DNA of 64,000 bases, taken from NCBI RefSeq assembly GCF_900116445.1, contig NZ_FPBH01000004.1, positions 186,001 through 250,000 on the forward strand. The letters run 5' to 3'. This DNA comes from Paraburkholderia aspalathi (lineage in GTDB: Bacteria; Pseudomonadota; Gammaproteobacteria; Burkholderiales; Burkholderiaceae). A model generated the notes under the pieces. It had not been told where the DNA came from, made no database searches, and was given only the letters and a program-made list of their open reading frames with translations. The position numbers and the translations under genes were made by a program. Below are positions 17,181 to 27,133 of the stretch, piece by piece (the first letter of the stretch is position 1; every line of letters begins with the position of its first letter).

Positions 17181-18449
17181 ATGCGCTACTCGATGACCAA
17201 GGTTCATGAACTAGCATACCCGGTACTCCCGGTGGAGCTGGAAGAGGCAGAATTGCGAACGGTCTACACGCCCAGCGCAGCCGAGATCCGGTTCGTTTTT
17301 GGCCAGTTCCGTCAGGCGCCTACGCGCGTGCCGGTCCTCGCGCAATTGAAGCTGCTGCAGCGCCTCGGGTACATGCCGGTAGTCTCGGATGTGCCTCCGG
17401 TCATCATCGAACACGTATGCACCGTGCTCGGCGTCCGCCCGCTGCCGCGCACCACCCTCGCGCGCTACGATCGCTCAGGCAGCAATTCCCGGCACCAGAA
17501 AAATCCTCCGTGAGTTCGTCCGGATTCTTCGTCGACAGCACTACACACGCCTGGCTGGCTGATATCGCCGCGCACGCGGCCAGGACCAAGGCGGAGTTGC
17601 CGGACATCGTCGACGTGATGCTGGAAGAGCTGGTCCGACGCCGCTACGAGCTGCCGCCGCTTGCGACGCTCACCCGGAGCGCTGGCCACGCCCGCAGTCA
17701 GCTCCACGAATCGATTTACCGCGCCTTCGTCGATTCTCTCGATGATGATCTGAAAGCCCGTGTCGACGCGCTGTTTCTGGTCCGGCGCGGCCGAACACAG
17801 TGGGACGAACTCAATCGCGAACCGAAGCGGCCCGGACCACGCGAGATCGCGCGTTTCCTCGAGCACATTCAGGCCATGAACGCGTTGGCCGATGGCTTGC
17901 CGCCCGTGCCAAGCGTACTCTCGGTCGCGAAGCGCATGCAGTTCGTCACTGAGGCACGCCCCACTTGACGTGCACGAAATGCGGGCGCTGAAGCCTGCCA
18001 AGCGCTACTTCATGCTCGCGCAACCTCAGAAAGCGCTCGACGACGTCGCCGAGATTTTCATCAAAACCGTGCGCAACCTCGAGCACACCGCCAAGCTGCG
18101 AGCCCAGCAGTACCAGCTCGCGCACGCCGACCAGTTGCAGTCGCCCGTCAGCAAGTTCCGCGACGTCCCGAACGTACTGCAGGACGACGAAACACCCGCT
18201 GCCATGCGCATCGCGCAGATGCGTGCCGCGTTGAACAACGATCCCGATGCTGTCCTGATTCGCTGCAACGAGCATTTTGCGCAGGCTGGCAATCACATCT
18301 TTCCATTCCTGCTCGCGCCGTACAAAAACCTGCGCTCGTTGTTACTCCAGTGTCTCGAGCAACTCTCGCTGAAGCCGAGCTCGCAGGACGACGCCTTACT
18401 TCGGGCGCTCGAGTGGATCGAGCAACTACGTACGTCGCGACGCGAATAG
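17181..18449 (+). pseudogene. tnpA: Tn3-family transposase TnpA, N-terminal part, frameshifted
   Basis: Three consecutive frames encode the N-terminal 40% of a Tn3 transposase. The first (from about 17208) has YPVLPVELEEAELRTVYTPS and QFRQAPTRVPVLAQLKLLQR. The second (from about 17520) has LEELVRRRYELPPLATLTR and NALADGLPPVPSVLSVAKR. The third (from about 17965) has DVHEMRALKPAKRY, ALDDVAEIFIKTVR and WIEQLRTSRRE. Two frameshifts separate them and the DDE catalytic half is missing. The 3' end abuts a porin gene fragment, so the transposon was cut during rearrangement. Confidence 0.85.
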
Positions 18450-18526
18450 AGCGTCACGCTGCTTTGCGCGCGGGCGGCGATTGCAAACGTGCTCAATGTG
18501 CCTGCAGCAACGACTTTCATCTTCAT
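18447..18526 (-). pseudogene. porin gene 5' fragment
   Basis: The minus strand encodes only a leader and the first strand of a Gram-negative porin: MKMKVVAAGTLSTFAIAARA then QSSVTLYS. This matches the Burkholderia-type porin start. It is cut at the junction with the tnpA remnant. Confidence 0.65.
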
Positions 18527-18694
18527 TGCGATTCCTGTTTCTGGCAAAGGACGGTCTCCGCCGTTTGCAGCAGCTGGGTTTGTACCGGAGGGCGCCTGCA
18601 AAAACATCGTGCGACACATAGAATACCTTCGGCACCGAGAGGGACCGCTATTTCCTGCCGTCGCTCCACCCTGCTCGACAAGTTGGCATACCGC

Positions 18695-20041
18695 TTAACG
18701 TTGCCGGTCTGTGAACTCGTAATCCGCATTGAGTTTTCGGGAGTCTTTGCCCACCCGGCCGTTTTCCGATCTCGACATCTCCAACTGGGCGCGCAACATG
18801 CCGCGGTCCAGCTCCTTCTCCCACGCAGCGACCATGATTGTCGCCACGCCGTTCCCGATAATGTTTGTCAGCGCGCGGCATTCCGACATGAACCGGTCGA
18901 TGCCGAGAATTAGCACCATCGCCGCGACCGGCACCGTCGGCACCACCGAAAGACTCGCGGCCAGGGTGATGAATCCCGCGCCAGTCACCCCAGTTGATCC
19001 TTTCGATGTCAGCATGGTCACCGCGAGCAGAGTGATTTCCTGCATAACGGTCATGTGCGTATTTGTAGCCTGCGCAAGGAACAGCACGGCGAGCGTCATG
19101 TAGATGTTGGTGCCATCTAGATTGAACGAATAACCCGTCGGCACGACCAGTCCGACAATTCCGCGCGAACAGCCGAGCCGTTCCAGTTTTTCCATTAATT
19201 GCGGTAATGCGGCTTCCGATGTCGACGTCCCTAGTACAATCAGCAACTCGTCTCTGATATATGCCAAGAAGCGAAATAAGCTGAACCCACAAGCCTTCGC
19301 GACCAGTCCCAGCCCGCACGCCACGAACAGAAACGCGGTTAGATAGAATGTGCCGATGAGTTTCATCATGGGCAGAAGGGATTCAATGCCGTATCGGCCG
19401 ATGGTGAACGCCATCGCCCCGAAGGCACCGATCGGCGCAAGACTGGTGATCATGTGAACGATCTTGAAAAACGCCTTCGATAACGCGTCGATCAAGTCGA
19501 TCACCGGCTTCGCCTTTTCGCCCATCACCGCGAGAGCGGAGCCGAACAACATCGCGATTAGCAGCACTGGCAAAATGTCGCCCTGTGTGAATGCGCCAAC
19601 GAACGTGTCCGGGATGACATGCATCAGGAAGCCGGTCAGGCCTTCCCCGTGCTGGGCCTTCGCTGCGTACCCCACGATGGAGCTTGCGTCAAGTGTCGAA
19701 GGATCGACGTTAAAGCCCTTGCCCGGCTGGAGGACATGTGCGGCGAGCAGGCCGATCGCCAGCGCTATTGTCGATACAACCTCGAAGTAGATCAGCGCCT
19801 TCCCGCCGACGCGTCCGACCTTGCGCATGTCGTGCATGCTCGCGATTCCTGTCACCACCGTGCAGAAAATCACTGGACTGATGATCATGCGTACGAGTTT
19901 GATGAAGGCGTCGCCGAGCGGTTTCATCGCAATGCCGTCGGAAGGAACAAGATGGCCGAGTAGTATGCCGGTTATGATCGCGGCGATTACCTGGACGTAA
20001 AGTACCTTGTAAAACGGTTTCCTGACGGGCTTGGATCTCAT
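18695..20041 (-). CDS. dctA: C4-dicarboxylate transporter DctA
   Basis: A 448-residue sodium/proton:dicarboxylate symporter, full length for DctA. Family motifs are clear: [20 protein letters not shown] in the N-terminal half, [13 protein letters not shown] (re-entrant loop), [16 protein letters not shown] and [12 protein letters not shown]. It should import succinate, fumarate, malate or related acids across the inner membrane. It follows leuD by 102 bases on the same strand and is probably the last gene of the hydrolase-leuC-leuD-dctA transcript, supplying a dicarboxylic substrate to the hydro-lyase. Confidence 0.92.
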   Translation of the reverse strand: MRSKPVRKPFYKVLYVQVIAAIITGILLGHLVPSDGIAMKPLGDAFIKLVRMIISPVIFCTVVTGIASMHDMRKVGRVGGKALIYFEVVSTIALAIGLLAAHVLQPGKGFNVDPSTLDASSIVGYAAKAQHGEGLTGFLMHVIPDTFVGAFTQGDILPVLLIAMLFGSALAVMGEKAKPVIDLIDALSKAFFKIVHMITSLAPIGAFGAMAFTIGRYGIESLLPMMKLIGTFYLTAFLFVACGLGLVAKACGFSLFRFLAYIRDELLIVLGTSTSEAALPQLMEKLERLGCSRGIVGLVVPTGYSFNLDGTNIYMTLAVLFLAQATNTHMTVMQEITLLAVTMLTSKGSTGVTGAGFITLAASLSVVPTVPVAAMVLILGIDRFMSECRALTNIIGNGVATIMVAAWEKELDRGMLRAQLEMSRSENGRVGKDSRKLNADYEFTDRQR

Positions 20042-20143
20042 GTCTCCTCCGTTATAATTGAAAGCGCGTCCTCACCACTTCATGGCAAGCGCCCGGAAGC
20101 TGTCGAACTCGCGTCGTTCTGAATGCGGCCGAAGCCGCGCGTG

Positions 20144-20761
20144 CTACATCACGGCAGCCCACGGATAGCGCTCAAAGTGGCGCTTTTCAAATATTTCGAT
20201 GCCGGCAAGTTGCGTGCACGTAAGGTCGATCGTGTCCATCCCTTCGATCACCATGCGCTTATGGCGTACACCCAGCGGGAAGTTGAAGGTCTTGCCGCTT
20301 GCATTCGACGTCACGGTCTGCGCTTCGAGATCAATCTTTAATTCGGACTTCGGAGCTTTCACTGACTCGCGCAGCAGAACGTCAACCGCCTCACGATCCA
20401 GTTGCACTAGAAGCAGGCGATTATTCATCGCGTTCGAGTAAAAGATCTCCGCGAAGCTAGGCGCGATGACGGCCTCGAAACCATATTGCTGAAGGCCCCA
20501 GACTGCGTGTTCGCGGCTTGACCCACAACCAAAGTTCGATCCCCCGATTAGGATCCGCGCGGATTTATATTCCTGCCGATTCAATACACACGAATCGATA
20601 GGGTCGCCATGTTCATCGAAACGGAGGTCGTAAAGAAGGCCTGCGCTCAAGCCAACCTTATCGATAATCCGAAGGAATTGCTTTGGCATGATCTGGTCGG
20701 TATCGAGATTCTCAATCGGTAACGGCGCGGCACTGCCTTCTATCACGGTCAACTTAGACAT
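20144..20761 (-). CDS. leuD: 3-isopropylmalate dehydratase small subunit (LeuD-type)
   Basis: A 205-residue swivelling subunit of an aconitase-family hydro-lyase. The substrate-recognition loop is in the sequence DTDQIMPKQFL, and GGSNFGCGSSREHAVW is the signature of the family. It starts at 20761 inside the end of leuC (8-base overlap), so the subunits are cotranslated. As the pair sits next to dctA and a dehalogenase-like hydrolase rather than leuB/leuA, it may act on another 2-hydroxydicarboxylate such as citramalate. That part is inference. Confidence 0.88.
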   Translation of the reverse strand: MSKLTVIEGSAAPLPIENLDTDQIMPKQFLRIIDKVGLSAGLLYDLRFDEHGDPIDSCVLNRQEYKSARILIGGSNFGCGSSREHAVWGLQQYGFEAVIAPSFAEIFYSNAMNNRLLLVQLDREAVDVLLRESVKAPKSELKIDLEAQTVTSNASGKTFNFPLGVRHKRMVIEGMDTIDLTCTQLAGIEIFEKRHFERYPWAAVM

Positions 20762-22175
20762 GGAAGCTCTCCAGCGTTCGGACATCAGTGATTTTGCCGG
20801 TCAGCGCCGCGGCGGCAGCCATCGCGGGGCTCATTAAATGCGTGCGCCCCCCCCGTCCTTGCCGTCCCTCGAAATTTCGATTGGTAGTGGATGCACAGCG
20901 TTCGCCCGCCTGCAGAAAGTCGTCGTTCATCGCTAGACACATGGAGCAACCCGGCTCGCGCCATTCGAAACCGGCGCTCTTCAAAATGTGTGCAATGCCT
21001 TCTGCTTCGGCCTGTCGACGCACTGATCCCGACCCCGGCACGATCATCGCTCGCACGCCCTGGGCGACTTTTCGCCCGCGTACAATCTCGGCGACGATAC
21101 GCAGATCCTCGATACGTCCATTTGTGCACGAACCGATGAAGACGCGGTCGATCGGCGTTCCCGCGATAGGCCGATGTGATTCGAGATCGATGTACTTCAG
21201 CGCCCGCTGCAATGCCGCGGCGGCTTCGGGCGTGACTTGAGAAGCGGCGTCGGGAACGAGCTCGTCGACGCGCATTGCCTGATCAGGGCTCGTGCCCCAA
21301 GTGACGTACGGGGCGATTTCGCTCGCGTCGAAATGGTGCTCCGCATCGAAAGTTGCGCCCTCGTCCGACCTGAGCTGGGCCCAGTCGGTAAGCGCGGTCT
21401 GCCACGCGGCGTCATCGAGCGACGTTGCATGGGCGCGAACATAGTCAAAAGTCACTTGATCGGGCGCGATCAACGCGGCCCGCGCGCCCGCCTCCACAGT
21501 CATATTGCACAGGGTCATGCGAGCTTCGGCCGAAAGGGCGGCCACGGTCGATCCGGCGAATTCAACCGCATAACCCCTTGCCCCCTGAGCACCGATCTGG
21601 CTGATGATCCAGATGATCAAGTCTTTCGACGACGTGCCGTAAGGCAATGCGCCATCGATAGTGATACGCATGGTCTGCGCCACGCGATACACGAGCGTCT
21701 GCGTGGCAAGCACGTGCTCGACCTCTGACGTACCGATTCCAAATCCGAGTGCTCCAAGCGCTCCATACGTTGTCGTGTGGCTATCGCCGCAGAGGACGAC
21801 CATGCCGGGTCGGATCAGGCCCAGCTCGGGTGCGATGATATGTTCGATGCCCTGCAGCAGATTATTAGCGGCGAACAGGCGAATGCCGGCTTCATCGCAA
21901 TTGCGCGCGAGGTTGTCGGCTAGCAGCAACGATGCGGAATCACGAATCACGCGGGGTGATTCCGCGTGGGTCGGGATAATATGGCTAACGACGGCGAGTT
22001 GCTGGTGCGGGCGGCGCACGTGACGGTTCTTGGCCCGGACACCACTGAACGCTTGGGGGCTCGTGTACTCGTTCATCAGATGCAGGTCGACGTACAGTAG
22101 AACGTTCTGATCATCGATACGCGAAACCGTGTGCGTATCGACGAGTTTTCTATAGAAGGTTGTGGAGGTTGGCAT
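20754..22175 (-). CDS. leuC: 3-isopropylmalate dehydratase large subunit (LeuC-type)
   Basis: A 473-residue aconitase-family large subunit that binds a 4Fe-4S cluster. Conserved parts are VDLHLMNEYTSPQAF, VLCGDSHTTTYGALGALGFG, the first cluster Cys in FIGSCTNGRIEDLR, the CSMC pair in EPGCSMCLAMN and RNFEGRQGRG. Length is normal for LeuC. With LeuD it forms the dehydratase/hydratase that moves a hydroxyl group through a cis-alkene intermediate. It is preceded within five bases by the hydrolase gene, so one operon is likely. It is probably an accessory paralogue, not the housekeeping leucine-pathway enzyme. Confidence 0.9.
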   Translation of the reverse strand: MPTSTTFYRKLVDTHTVSRIDDQNVLLYVDLHLMNEYTSPQAFSGVRAKNRHVRRPHQQLAVVSHIIPTHAESPRVIRDSASLLLADNLARNCDEAGIRLFAANNLLQGIEHIIAPELGLIRPGMVVLCGDSHTTTYGALGALGFGIGTSEVEHVLATQTLVYRVAQTMRITIDGALPYGTSSKDLIIWIISQIGAQGARGYAVEFAGSTVAALSAEARMTLCNMTVEAGARAALIAPDQVTFDYVRAHATSLDDAAWQTALTDWAQLRSDEGATFDAEHHFDASEIAPYVTWGTSPDQAMRVDELVPDAASQVTPEAAAALQRALKYIDLESHRPIAGTPIDRVFIGSCTNGRIEDLRIVAEIVRGRKVAQGVRAMIVPGSGSVRRQAEAEGIAHILKSAGFEWREPGCSMCLAMNDDFLQAGERCASTTNRNFEGRQGRGGRTHLMSPAMAAAAALTGKITDVRTLESFHV

Positions 22176-22179
22176 GGTT

Positions 22180-23058
22180 TTAGTTTTTTAGGAACGGGAA
22201 GGCACACTCAATCAACAACTCGGGCGCTTCCTCAGGGATGTAATGACCACAAGGCAGCGCGCAGCCCGTGACGTTGTCGGAAAACGACTTCCATTCGGCG
22301 ACCGGGTCGAAACACTTCTCAATCACGCCATCGGCGCCCCAAAGCGCCAGGAACTCGCACGCGATTTTTTGGCCGGTCGCGAGCGACTCGCGGTCGTGCT
22401 CCAGGTCGATCGTCACGCTTGCCCGGTAGTCCTCGCAGATGCCGTGCGCCGTGCCGGGGATCTGCAGGCATCGTAGATATTCCGCGTAGGCCTCGCGCGT
22501 GAACGGCCTCAGGCCCGCGCTGCGCGCCCCAATGGTCTGCTTGAGGTAAAGGTCGGCGTCGGCGTTGATCAGCGTTTCGGGAAACGGCGCCGGGCGCACC
22601 AGGAAGAACCAGTGCCAATAGGCGCGGGCGAATTCGAAGGAGGTCTGTTCGTACATTGCCAAGGTTGGCGCGACGTCGAGCGTAATGAGCTTTGTTACCG
22701 CCTGCGGGTGATCCAACGCCATGCGGGCCGCAACACGGCCGCCTCGATCGTGACCCAAGACCGCGAACGTTTCATGGCTCAGCGCGTGCATCAGGTCAAC
22801 CTGATCTTGCGCGAGGCGGCGCTTTGAATAATTGCTGTGATCGGACAGACCTTGAGGCTTGCCGCTGTCGCCATAACCGCGAAGATCTGCGGCGACTACC
22901 GTGAAGTGCTGTGCCAGCGCCGGTGCGACCTTATGCCATATAGCGTGAGTCTGTGGATGGCCATGTAGAAGGAGCAATGCCGGCCCTGCGCCTCCGGTGA
23001 TTGCCTTAATTTTGACGCCGTCGACGGTCGCCGATACGTCCTTGAATTTGTCGAACAT
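22180..23058 (-). CDS. fluoroacetate/haloacetate dehalogenase-like alpha/beta hydrolase
   Basis: About 292 residues. All catalytic positions known for fluoroacetate dehalogenase line up: LHGHPQTH, DLRGYGDS, nucleophile Asp104 with Arg105 and Arg108 in GHDRGGRV, Asp128, the halide pocket His149-Trp150 in YWHWFFL and Tyr211 in DYRAS, and general base His272 in CGHYIPEE. Such enzymes remove halide from haloacetates. I chose the third ATG (23058), seven bases after GGAGG; 23070 is possible. It heads the leuC-leuD-dctA operon and is divergent from a LysR gene, its likely activator. The natural substrate may be another short acid. Confidence 0.82.
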   Translation of the reverse strand: MFDKFKDVSATVDGVKIKAITGGAGPALLLLHGHPQTHAIWHKVAPALAQHFTVVAADLRGYGDSGKPQGLSDHSNYSKRRLAQDQVDLMHALSHETFAVLGHDRGGRVAARMALDHPQAVTKLITLDVAPTLAMYEQTSFEFARAYWHWFFLVRPAPFPETLINADADLYLKQTIGARSAGLRPFTREAYAEYLRCLQIPGTAHGICEDYRASVTIDLEHDRESLATGQKIACEFLALWGADGVIEKCFDPVAEWKSFSDNVTGCALPCGHYIPEEAPELLIECAFPFLKN

Positions 23059-23153
23059 CATTGCCTCCATCAGTTTTATGAAGTCTAATTGATGCGTCGA
23101 TCGACATGATTTCTATTGAAGCAATCCAGTCTTCACTTTTGGGAACGAATCGA

Positions 23154-24065
23154 ATGGACGGTTTTTCCGACCTTAGTCTCTTCGCGAGGGTGGCGCGGCA
23201 TCGCAATCTAGCGGCGGCGGCGCGAGATTTGGGGGTTACGCCGCCCTCTATCAGCAAGCGCTTGGCACAACTCGAGCGGCGGCTAGGCGTACGGCTTCTG
23301 AACCGCACGACCCGCCGCGTCAGCCTGACGCCCGAAGGCGAGCTGTACCTGACGAACGGGTCGCGGATTCTCGATGAACTTGCGGAACTCGAGCAGTTGG
23401 TCGCGAAAAGCCGTGGCGAACCAGCCGGGTTGCTGCGCGTGAATGCATCGTTCGGATTTGGACGTACACGCGTGGCGCCGGCCATATCGAGGTTCGTCGC
23501 GCGGTATCCGACGATCAAGATCCAACTCCATTTGTCGGACAGACCGGTAAATTTGCAGGACGAAGGTTTTGACCTCGGCATTCGTTTCGGCGATGTCCCC
23601 GACGCACGCATCAATGCACGACTGCTGATGAAGAACCGGCGGATCGTGTGCGCATCGCCGGAATATCTGACGGCGTTCGGCGCACCAACAACGCCGCACG
23701 AGCTAACGCGGCATGCGTGTCTCGTACTTCGGGAGAATGAATCGGCTTACGGTACTTGGCACTTCACGCGTGGGAAAAAGAATGAGACGGTCAAGGTTGA
23801 CGGGCCGTTAAGCAGCAACGACGGCACCGCGGTTCTTGAATGGGCGCTCGACGGACGCGGCATTGCCGTTCGTTCGCAATGGGAGACGGAGGCGTTGGTT
23901 CGGGATGGGAAGCTCGTCGTATTGCTCAATGATTGGACGCTTCCTAATGCGGACATCCATGCAATCTATCTTGAACGACATCAGCTGTCGGCCAAGCTCA
24001 GGACATTCGTCGACTTTCTCGGCGGAGAACTAGCAAGGCAGGACGTAGCAATCGGGGATCTATGA
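23154..24065 (+). CDS. LysR-family regulator
   Basis: A 303-residue LysR protein from the ATG at 23154. It has an N-terminal helix-turn-helix (DLSLFARVARHRNLAAAARD, TPPSISKRLAQLERRLG) and a substrate-binding domain of the CrgA type (LLRVNASFGFGRTRVAPAIS, LQDEGFDLGIRFG). It is transcribed away from the dehalogenase-like gene with a 95-base gap. LysR proteins usually control the divergent neighbour, so the hydrolase-leuCD-dctA operon is the probable target. An upstream ATG at 23106 is possible but gives an atypical extension. Confidence 0.9.
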   Translation: MDGFSDLSLFARVARHRNLAAAARDLGVTPPSISKRLAQLERRLGVRLLNRTTRRVSLTPEGELYLTNGSRILDELAELEQLVAKSRGEPAGLLRVNASFGFGRTRVAPAISRFVARYPTIKIQLHLSDRPVNLQDEGFDLGIRFGDVPDARINARLLMKNRRIVCASPEYLTAFGAPTTPHELTRHACLVLRENESAYGTWHFTRGKKNETVKVDGPLSSNDGTAVLEWALDGRGIAVRSQWETEALVRDGKLVVLLNDWTLPNADIHAIYLERHQLSAKLRTFVDFLGGELARQDVAIGDL

Positions 24066-24070
24066 CAATG

Positions 24071-24107
24071 GTCTTTATCCGGGTGGGAAGGTGATCCCGA
24101 TAAAGAC
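24071..24107 (+). terminator. hairpin after LysR gene
   Basis: GTCTTTATC and GATAAAGAC pair perfectly, and the stem extends by GGG/CCC with one bulge, starting 5 bases after the LysR stop. There is no T-run, so termination is only suggested. Confidence 0.4.
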
Positions 24108-24815
24108 GCTGGTTCGAACGGCGTAACCGGTCGACCGCCTATGTCAACTTGGGCCCGCGACGCTGATCCGTAAGTCAGAGGGATGCCGCGCCGCGCGATC
24201 TCGCGCACCGGTTAGCCATTTGTTCTGTCCGCTGCAGCAAACAAGGGGTGTCGAGCAGGTTACGCAGGAAGCTACTTGCCTGGCGCGCAGCGATGTCAAC
24301 AACGACCCTACTCAGATTGTGGTGACCGACTGTCAATCGGCGAGGTTTAGCACCAGCCCGGCAGCAACGGCCCATGTCAACGTCAACTCCGGCGCGCTTC
24401 GCGCGGCGAGCGCAGCGTGGCTGCAGAGCAAACCGAACGCCATTAAAACGACGATTCTCCAATGATTGTTTTTTAAAGAAAATTCAAAACAAACCGCCAG
24501 ACTTAACACAGAAAGGACGAATACCCCACCGTGGAACGATCTCTCTGGATCTGCCCGGACCTCCCCACGCTCTCACATCATTGCCCCACGCGCGCGCGAA
24601 TCGGGACCCACCCTGCCCGAGCCGCTTACGGCAAGCTCACCGCCACCGGCAGTCCTCTAGCGGGCTTCCGTGGGAGAGTGAGATCAAGTGAAATAAATCA
24701 CGACTTCCAGCCTACTTATACTTATTGGGAGGGCCGCGAAAGAGGTCAGCATCTCCCGTTGGGTGAATCCTTGCGATGCGAGTGCTTGACAGCAAGGTTT
24801 CGACGCTGAGCCAAG
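24108..24815. other. intergenic, no gene recognised
   Basis: About 700 bases with only overlapping short open frames lacking ribosome sites. I see no domain, IS end or RNA fold. Confidence 0.5.
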
Positions 24816-25595
24816 CTAAGCGTCGCCGGCTACGGCGTAAATGGCAAGCTTCAGCGCTGGATTATCGTTCGCCTGAAAAGTAGCAAACTTGAACTTCAGA
24901 TCGCCCTGAACCGGGTGGGTCATTGTCTTGACACCTGACACCGGTGCCCCCACCTCGTGAGAAGTCCACCATTCACTGAATTCCGGACAGCGCGTGCGCA
25001 GTTGTTCGACCAAGGTACCGAACGCTGCATCTCCCGCCCACAAATCGTGCGCGACCCGAAAGAGCGATACCATGCGGCGCGCTTCGTCTCCCCAAGTCTC
25101 ACCGAACAGCCGCCTCGCCGCCGGGTCACCCAACATGTAGAGAAGTATGTTGCGTTCTTCACACGGGAGAAGCGCGAAGTCGGTAAATAGGTCGGCCGCC
25201 GCGTCATTCCACGCAAGGATGTCCCAGCGCTGCCCGAGCACGTAGGCGGGCTGTTGGAAACTCGCAACCAGATGGCTGATCGTCTCAGGGACAACTTCGA
25301 TTACGAAGGCTTTGCGTTTCGGTGTTTCAGCAAGGGCGCGCAGATGAGACAACTCGGCCTTACCGAGCCGAAGTGCTTGGCCCAACGCCGAGATCGTCGA
25401 TGCAGAGGGTGACACTGCCCGCCCCTGCTCGAGCTTTATATACCATTCAACGCTAATCCCGGCGAGTTGCGCCACCTCTTCACGACGAAGCCCTGGTGCT
25501 CGCCTGCGACGAAGAGTGGGAAGCTCAACGTCGCCAGGGAGAAGCTTCGTCCGGCGCGACCGTAGAAACTCGCCTAATTGCTTACTGCTGCGCAT
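24816..25595 (-). CDS. XRE-family regulator with MmyB-like ligand domain
   Basis: A 259-residue regulator. The N-terminal XRE helix-turn-helix includes LGEFLRSRRTKLLPGDVELP, RRRAPGLRREEVAQLAGISV and EWYIKLEQGR. The C-terminal region is the MmyB-like domain seen in actinobacterial and proteobacterial regulators (AYVLGQRWDILAWNDAAADL, VSLFRVAHDLWAGD, SGVKTMTHPVQGDL). I start it at 25595, where AAGGGA precedes the ATG. It is divergent from an alpha/beta hydrolase gene across 112 bases and probably regulates it. Confidence 0.85.
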   Translation of the reverse strand: MRSSKQLGEFLRSRRTKLLPGDVELPTLRRRRAPGLRREEVAQLAGISVEWYIKLEQGRAVSPSASTISALGQALRLGKAELSHLRALAETPKRKAFVIEVVPETISHLVASFQQPAYVLGQRWDILAWNDAAADLFTDFALLPCEERNILLYMLGDPAARRLFGETWGDEARRMVSLFRVAHDLWAGDAAFGTLVEQLRTRCPEFSEWWTSHEVGAPVSGVKTMTHPVQGDLKFKFATFQANDNPALKLAIYAVAGDA

Positions 25596-25707
25596 AGCAT
25601 CCCTTTTGGTGGCACTCCGCAATACCAGTATCATACTGGCTCTTGTTGAGCGCGCCTTTCTTGTCAAAAATGCGCCTGAACAAAGGATAAGCGGAGAAAG
25701 CGCTCTC

Positions 25708-26520
25708 ATGAAAACCGATGTAGATGGAACAAGCTGGAACTGGGTCAGGCAGGGCACGCTCGGGTCGCCCGTTGTGGTTCTGATCCACGCTGTTGGCCTG
25801 GATCTCTCCTATTGGGAGAAGCAGATCCAGCTCTTGGCGCCGAACTATGATGTGATCGCCGTCGATCTTCCCGGGCACGGTCAATCGGCCGCTCCATCAG
25901 CAGACTGGAGCTTCGAGAAGGCGGCGGCCGGTATCGTGGCTGTCCTCGACGACGCAGCCGTAAGAGCCGCACATCTTATTGGCCTGTCGATCGGCGGGAT
26001 GATCGCGCAGGAAGTTGCCATTTCATACCCGGCCCGTGTTCGATCATTAATGCTCCTCGCGACCGCAGCCACCTTCTCCGATGAGGCACGCGCTGCAATG
26101 CTGCAGCACGCAGCACTTGCCGAAGCGCGGGGCATGGAAGCCGTTCTGCCTTTTGTTCATTATTGGGTTACCAGTGAGACAGCACGAGATCGGCCGGACA
26201 TTATTGATCGCATCTCTCTGAGCGTGCTGCGTCTCGATGCATCGGACTATGCGCTGATTTGGCGAATGATCGCTGGCTTCGACGCTTCGGCGCGCTTGGG
26301 CACAGTTCGGTGCCCGACCGTTGTGCTCGTCGGCGACCGCGACCTTAACACGCCTGAGGCCTACGCCGTCTTACTTGCCGCTGCCGTTCATCAGGGTAAT
26401 ACTATCGTCCTACCAGGGGCATCGCACTTGATCCCCCTCGACCTCCCCGTAGAGACAGCCTCGGCTATCGAAAAGTGGCTGGCGCACGCTGAGTCACATT
26501 ACGAAAAAGGTGCGCTTTAA
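25708..26520 (+). CDS. alpha/beta hydrolase, 3-oxoadipate enol-lactonase-like
   Basis: A 270-residue serine hydrolase resembling PcaD. It shows VVVLIHAVGLDLSYWEKQI (oxyanion region), VDLPGHGQS, the nucleophile elbow IGLSIGGMIAQ with Ser, the acid in GDRDLNTP and the catalytic His in GASHLIPLD. The ATG at 25708 follows GGAGAAAG. A lactonase or esterase role is the family expectation; no other beta-ketoadipate genes lie nearby, so the substrate is open. It is divergent from the MmyB-like regulator gene. Confidence 0.82.
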   Translation: MKTDVDGTSWNWVRQGTLGSPVVVLIHAVGLDLSYWEKQIQLLAPNYDVIAVDLPGHGQSAAPSADWSFEKAAAGIVAVLDDAAVRAAHLIGLSIGGMIAQEVAISYPARVRSLMLLATAATFSDEARAAMLQHAALAEARGMEAVLPFVHYWVTSETARDRPDIIDRISLSVLRLDASDYALIWRMIAGFDASARLGTVRCPTVVLVGDRDLNTPEAYAVLLAAAVHQGNTIVLPGASHLIPLDLPVETASAIEKWLAHAESHYEKGAL

Positions 26521-26543
26521 AAGTACTTGCGGCGTCTCGTCGT

Positions 26544-26910
26544 TTAACTGTGTATTTCCTCCCAAAAACTTGACGACTGAAATCCGCGCGCTTGAAAGCT
26601 GAAAGTGTCCAGCCAGGCGCCCACACACATCCGCGGCGCCGCGCTTCCTGCTCTGCGAGCGTCATCAATGACTGCCGTGGCCGCTGCCACGCAGGCGTTC
26701 GGGAACAAACAGCTGCCCCAGTTGAAGCTGCATAGAACCGGTGTCACTCCATAACCCGCAGGCATAGCTTCCGTTCCTGGGTGCACCAGCGTGATCGCGA
26801 GCGGCTGCGGATTAACTGGACCAGCCCTATGCTCGTTGAATTGCCGCAGCGGCACACTGACCGCGTTGCGCATTTGCTGCGCGTCGGACACGTCGGCAAT
26901 GACGATAAGT
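26544..26910 (-). pseudogene. GNAT acetyltransferase remnant
   Basis: Pieces of a small N-acetyltransferase lie in two minus-strand frames: PQPLAITLVHPGTEAMPAGY, then MTLAEQEARRRGC in a second frame and VGAWLDTFSFQARGF back in the first. Order and motifs match the GNAT family whose members read ARRRGC followed by AWLDTFSFQA. At least two frameshifts make it non-functional. Confidence 0.65.
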
Positions 26911-27133
26911 GGAGTCACTGCGCGCGGCCTCATATGTCTGGTTCACAATCTGTCGAAATATTCTGAGGCGAATGCGATCGCGCCGGCACCAGCCAGCACC
27001 GAAAGCCAGACGAGGGTCGTGTCAGTCGTGGGTACCCGCGCGCTTGCAGGCCGATTGATGACGACCACGCAGTCCGCCCATGCCGACTGTTCGGCGTTTT
27101 CGACAATAGACGTTGTCGCGAGCCTGCGGCCAA

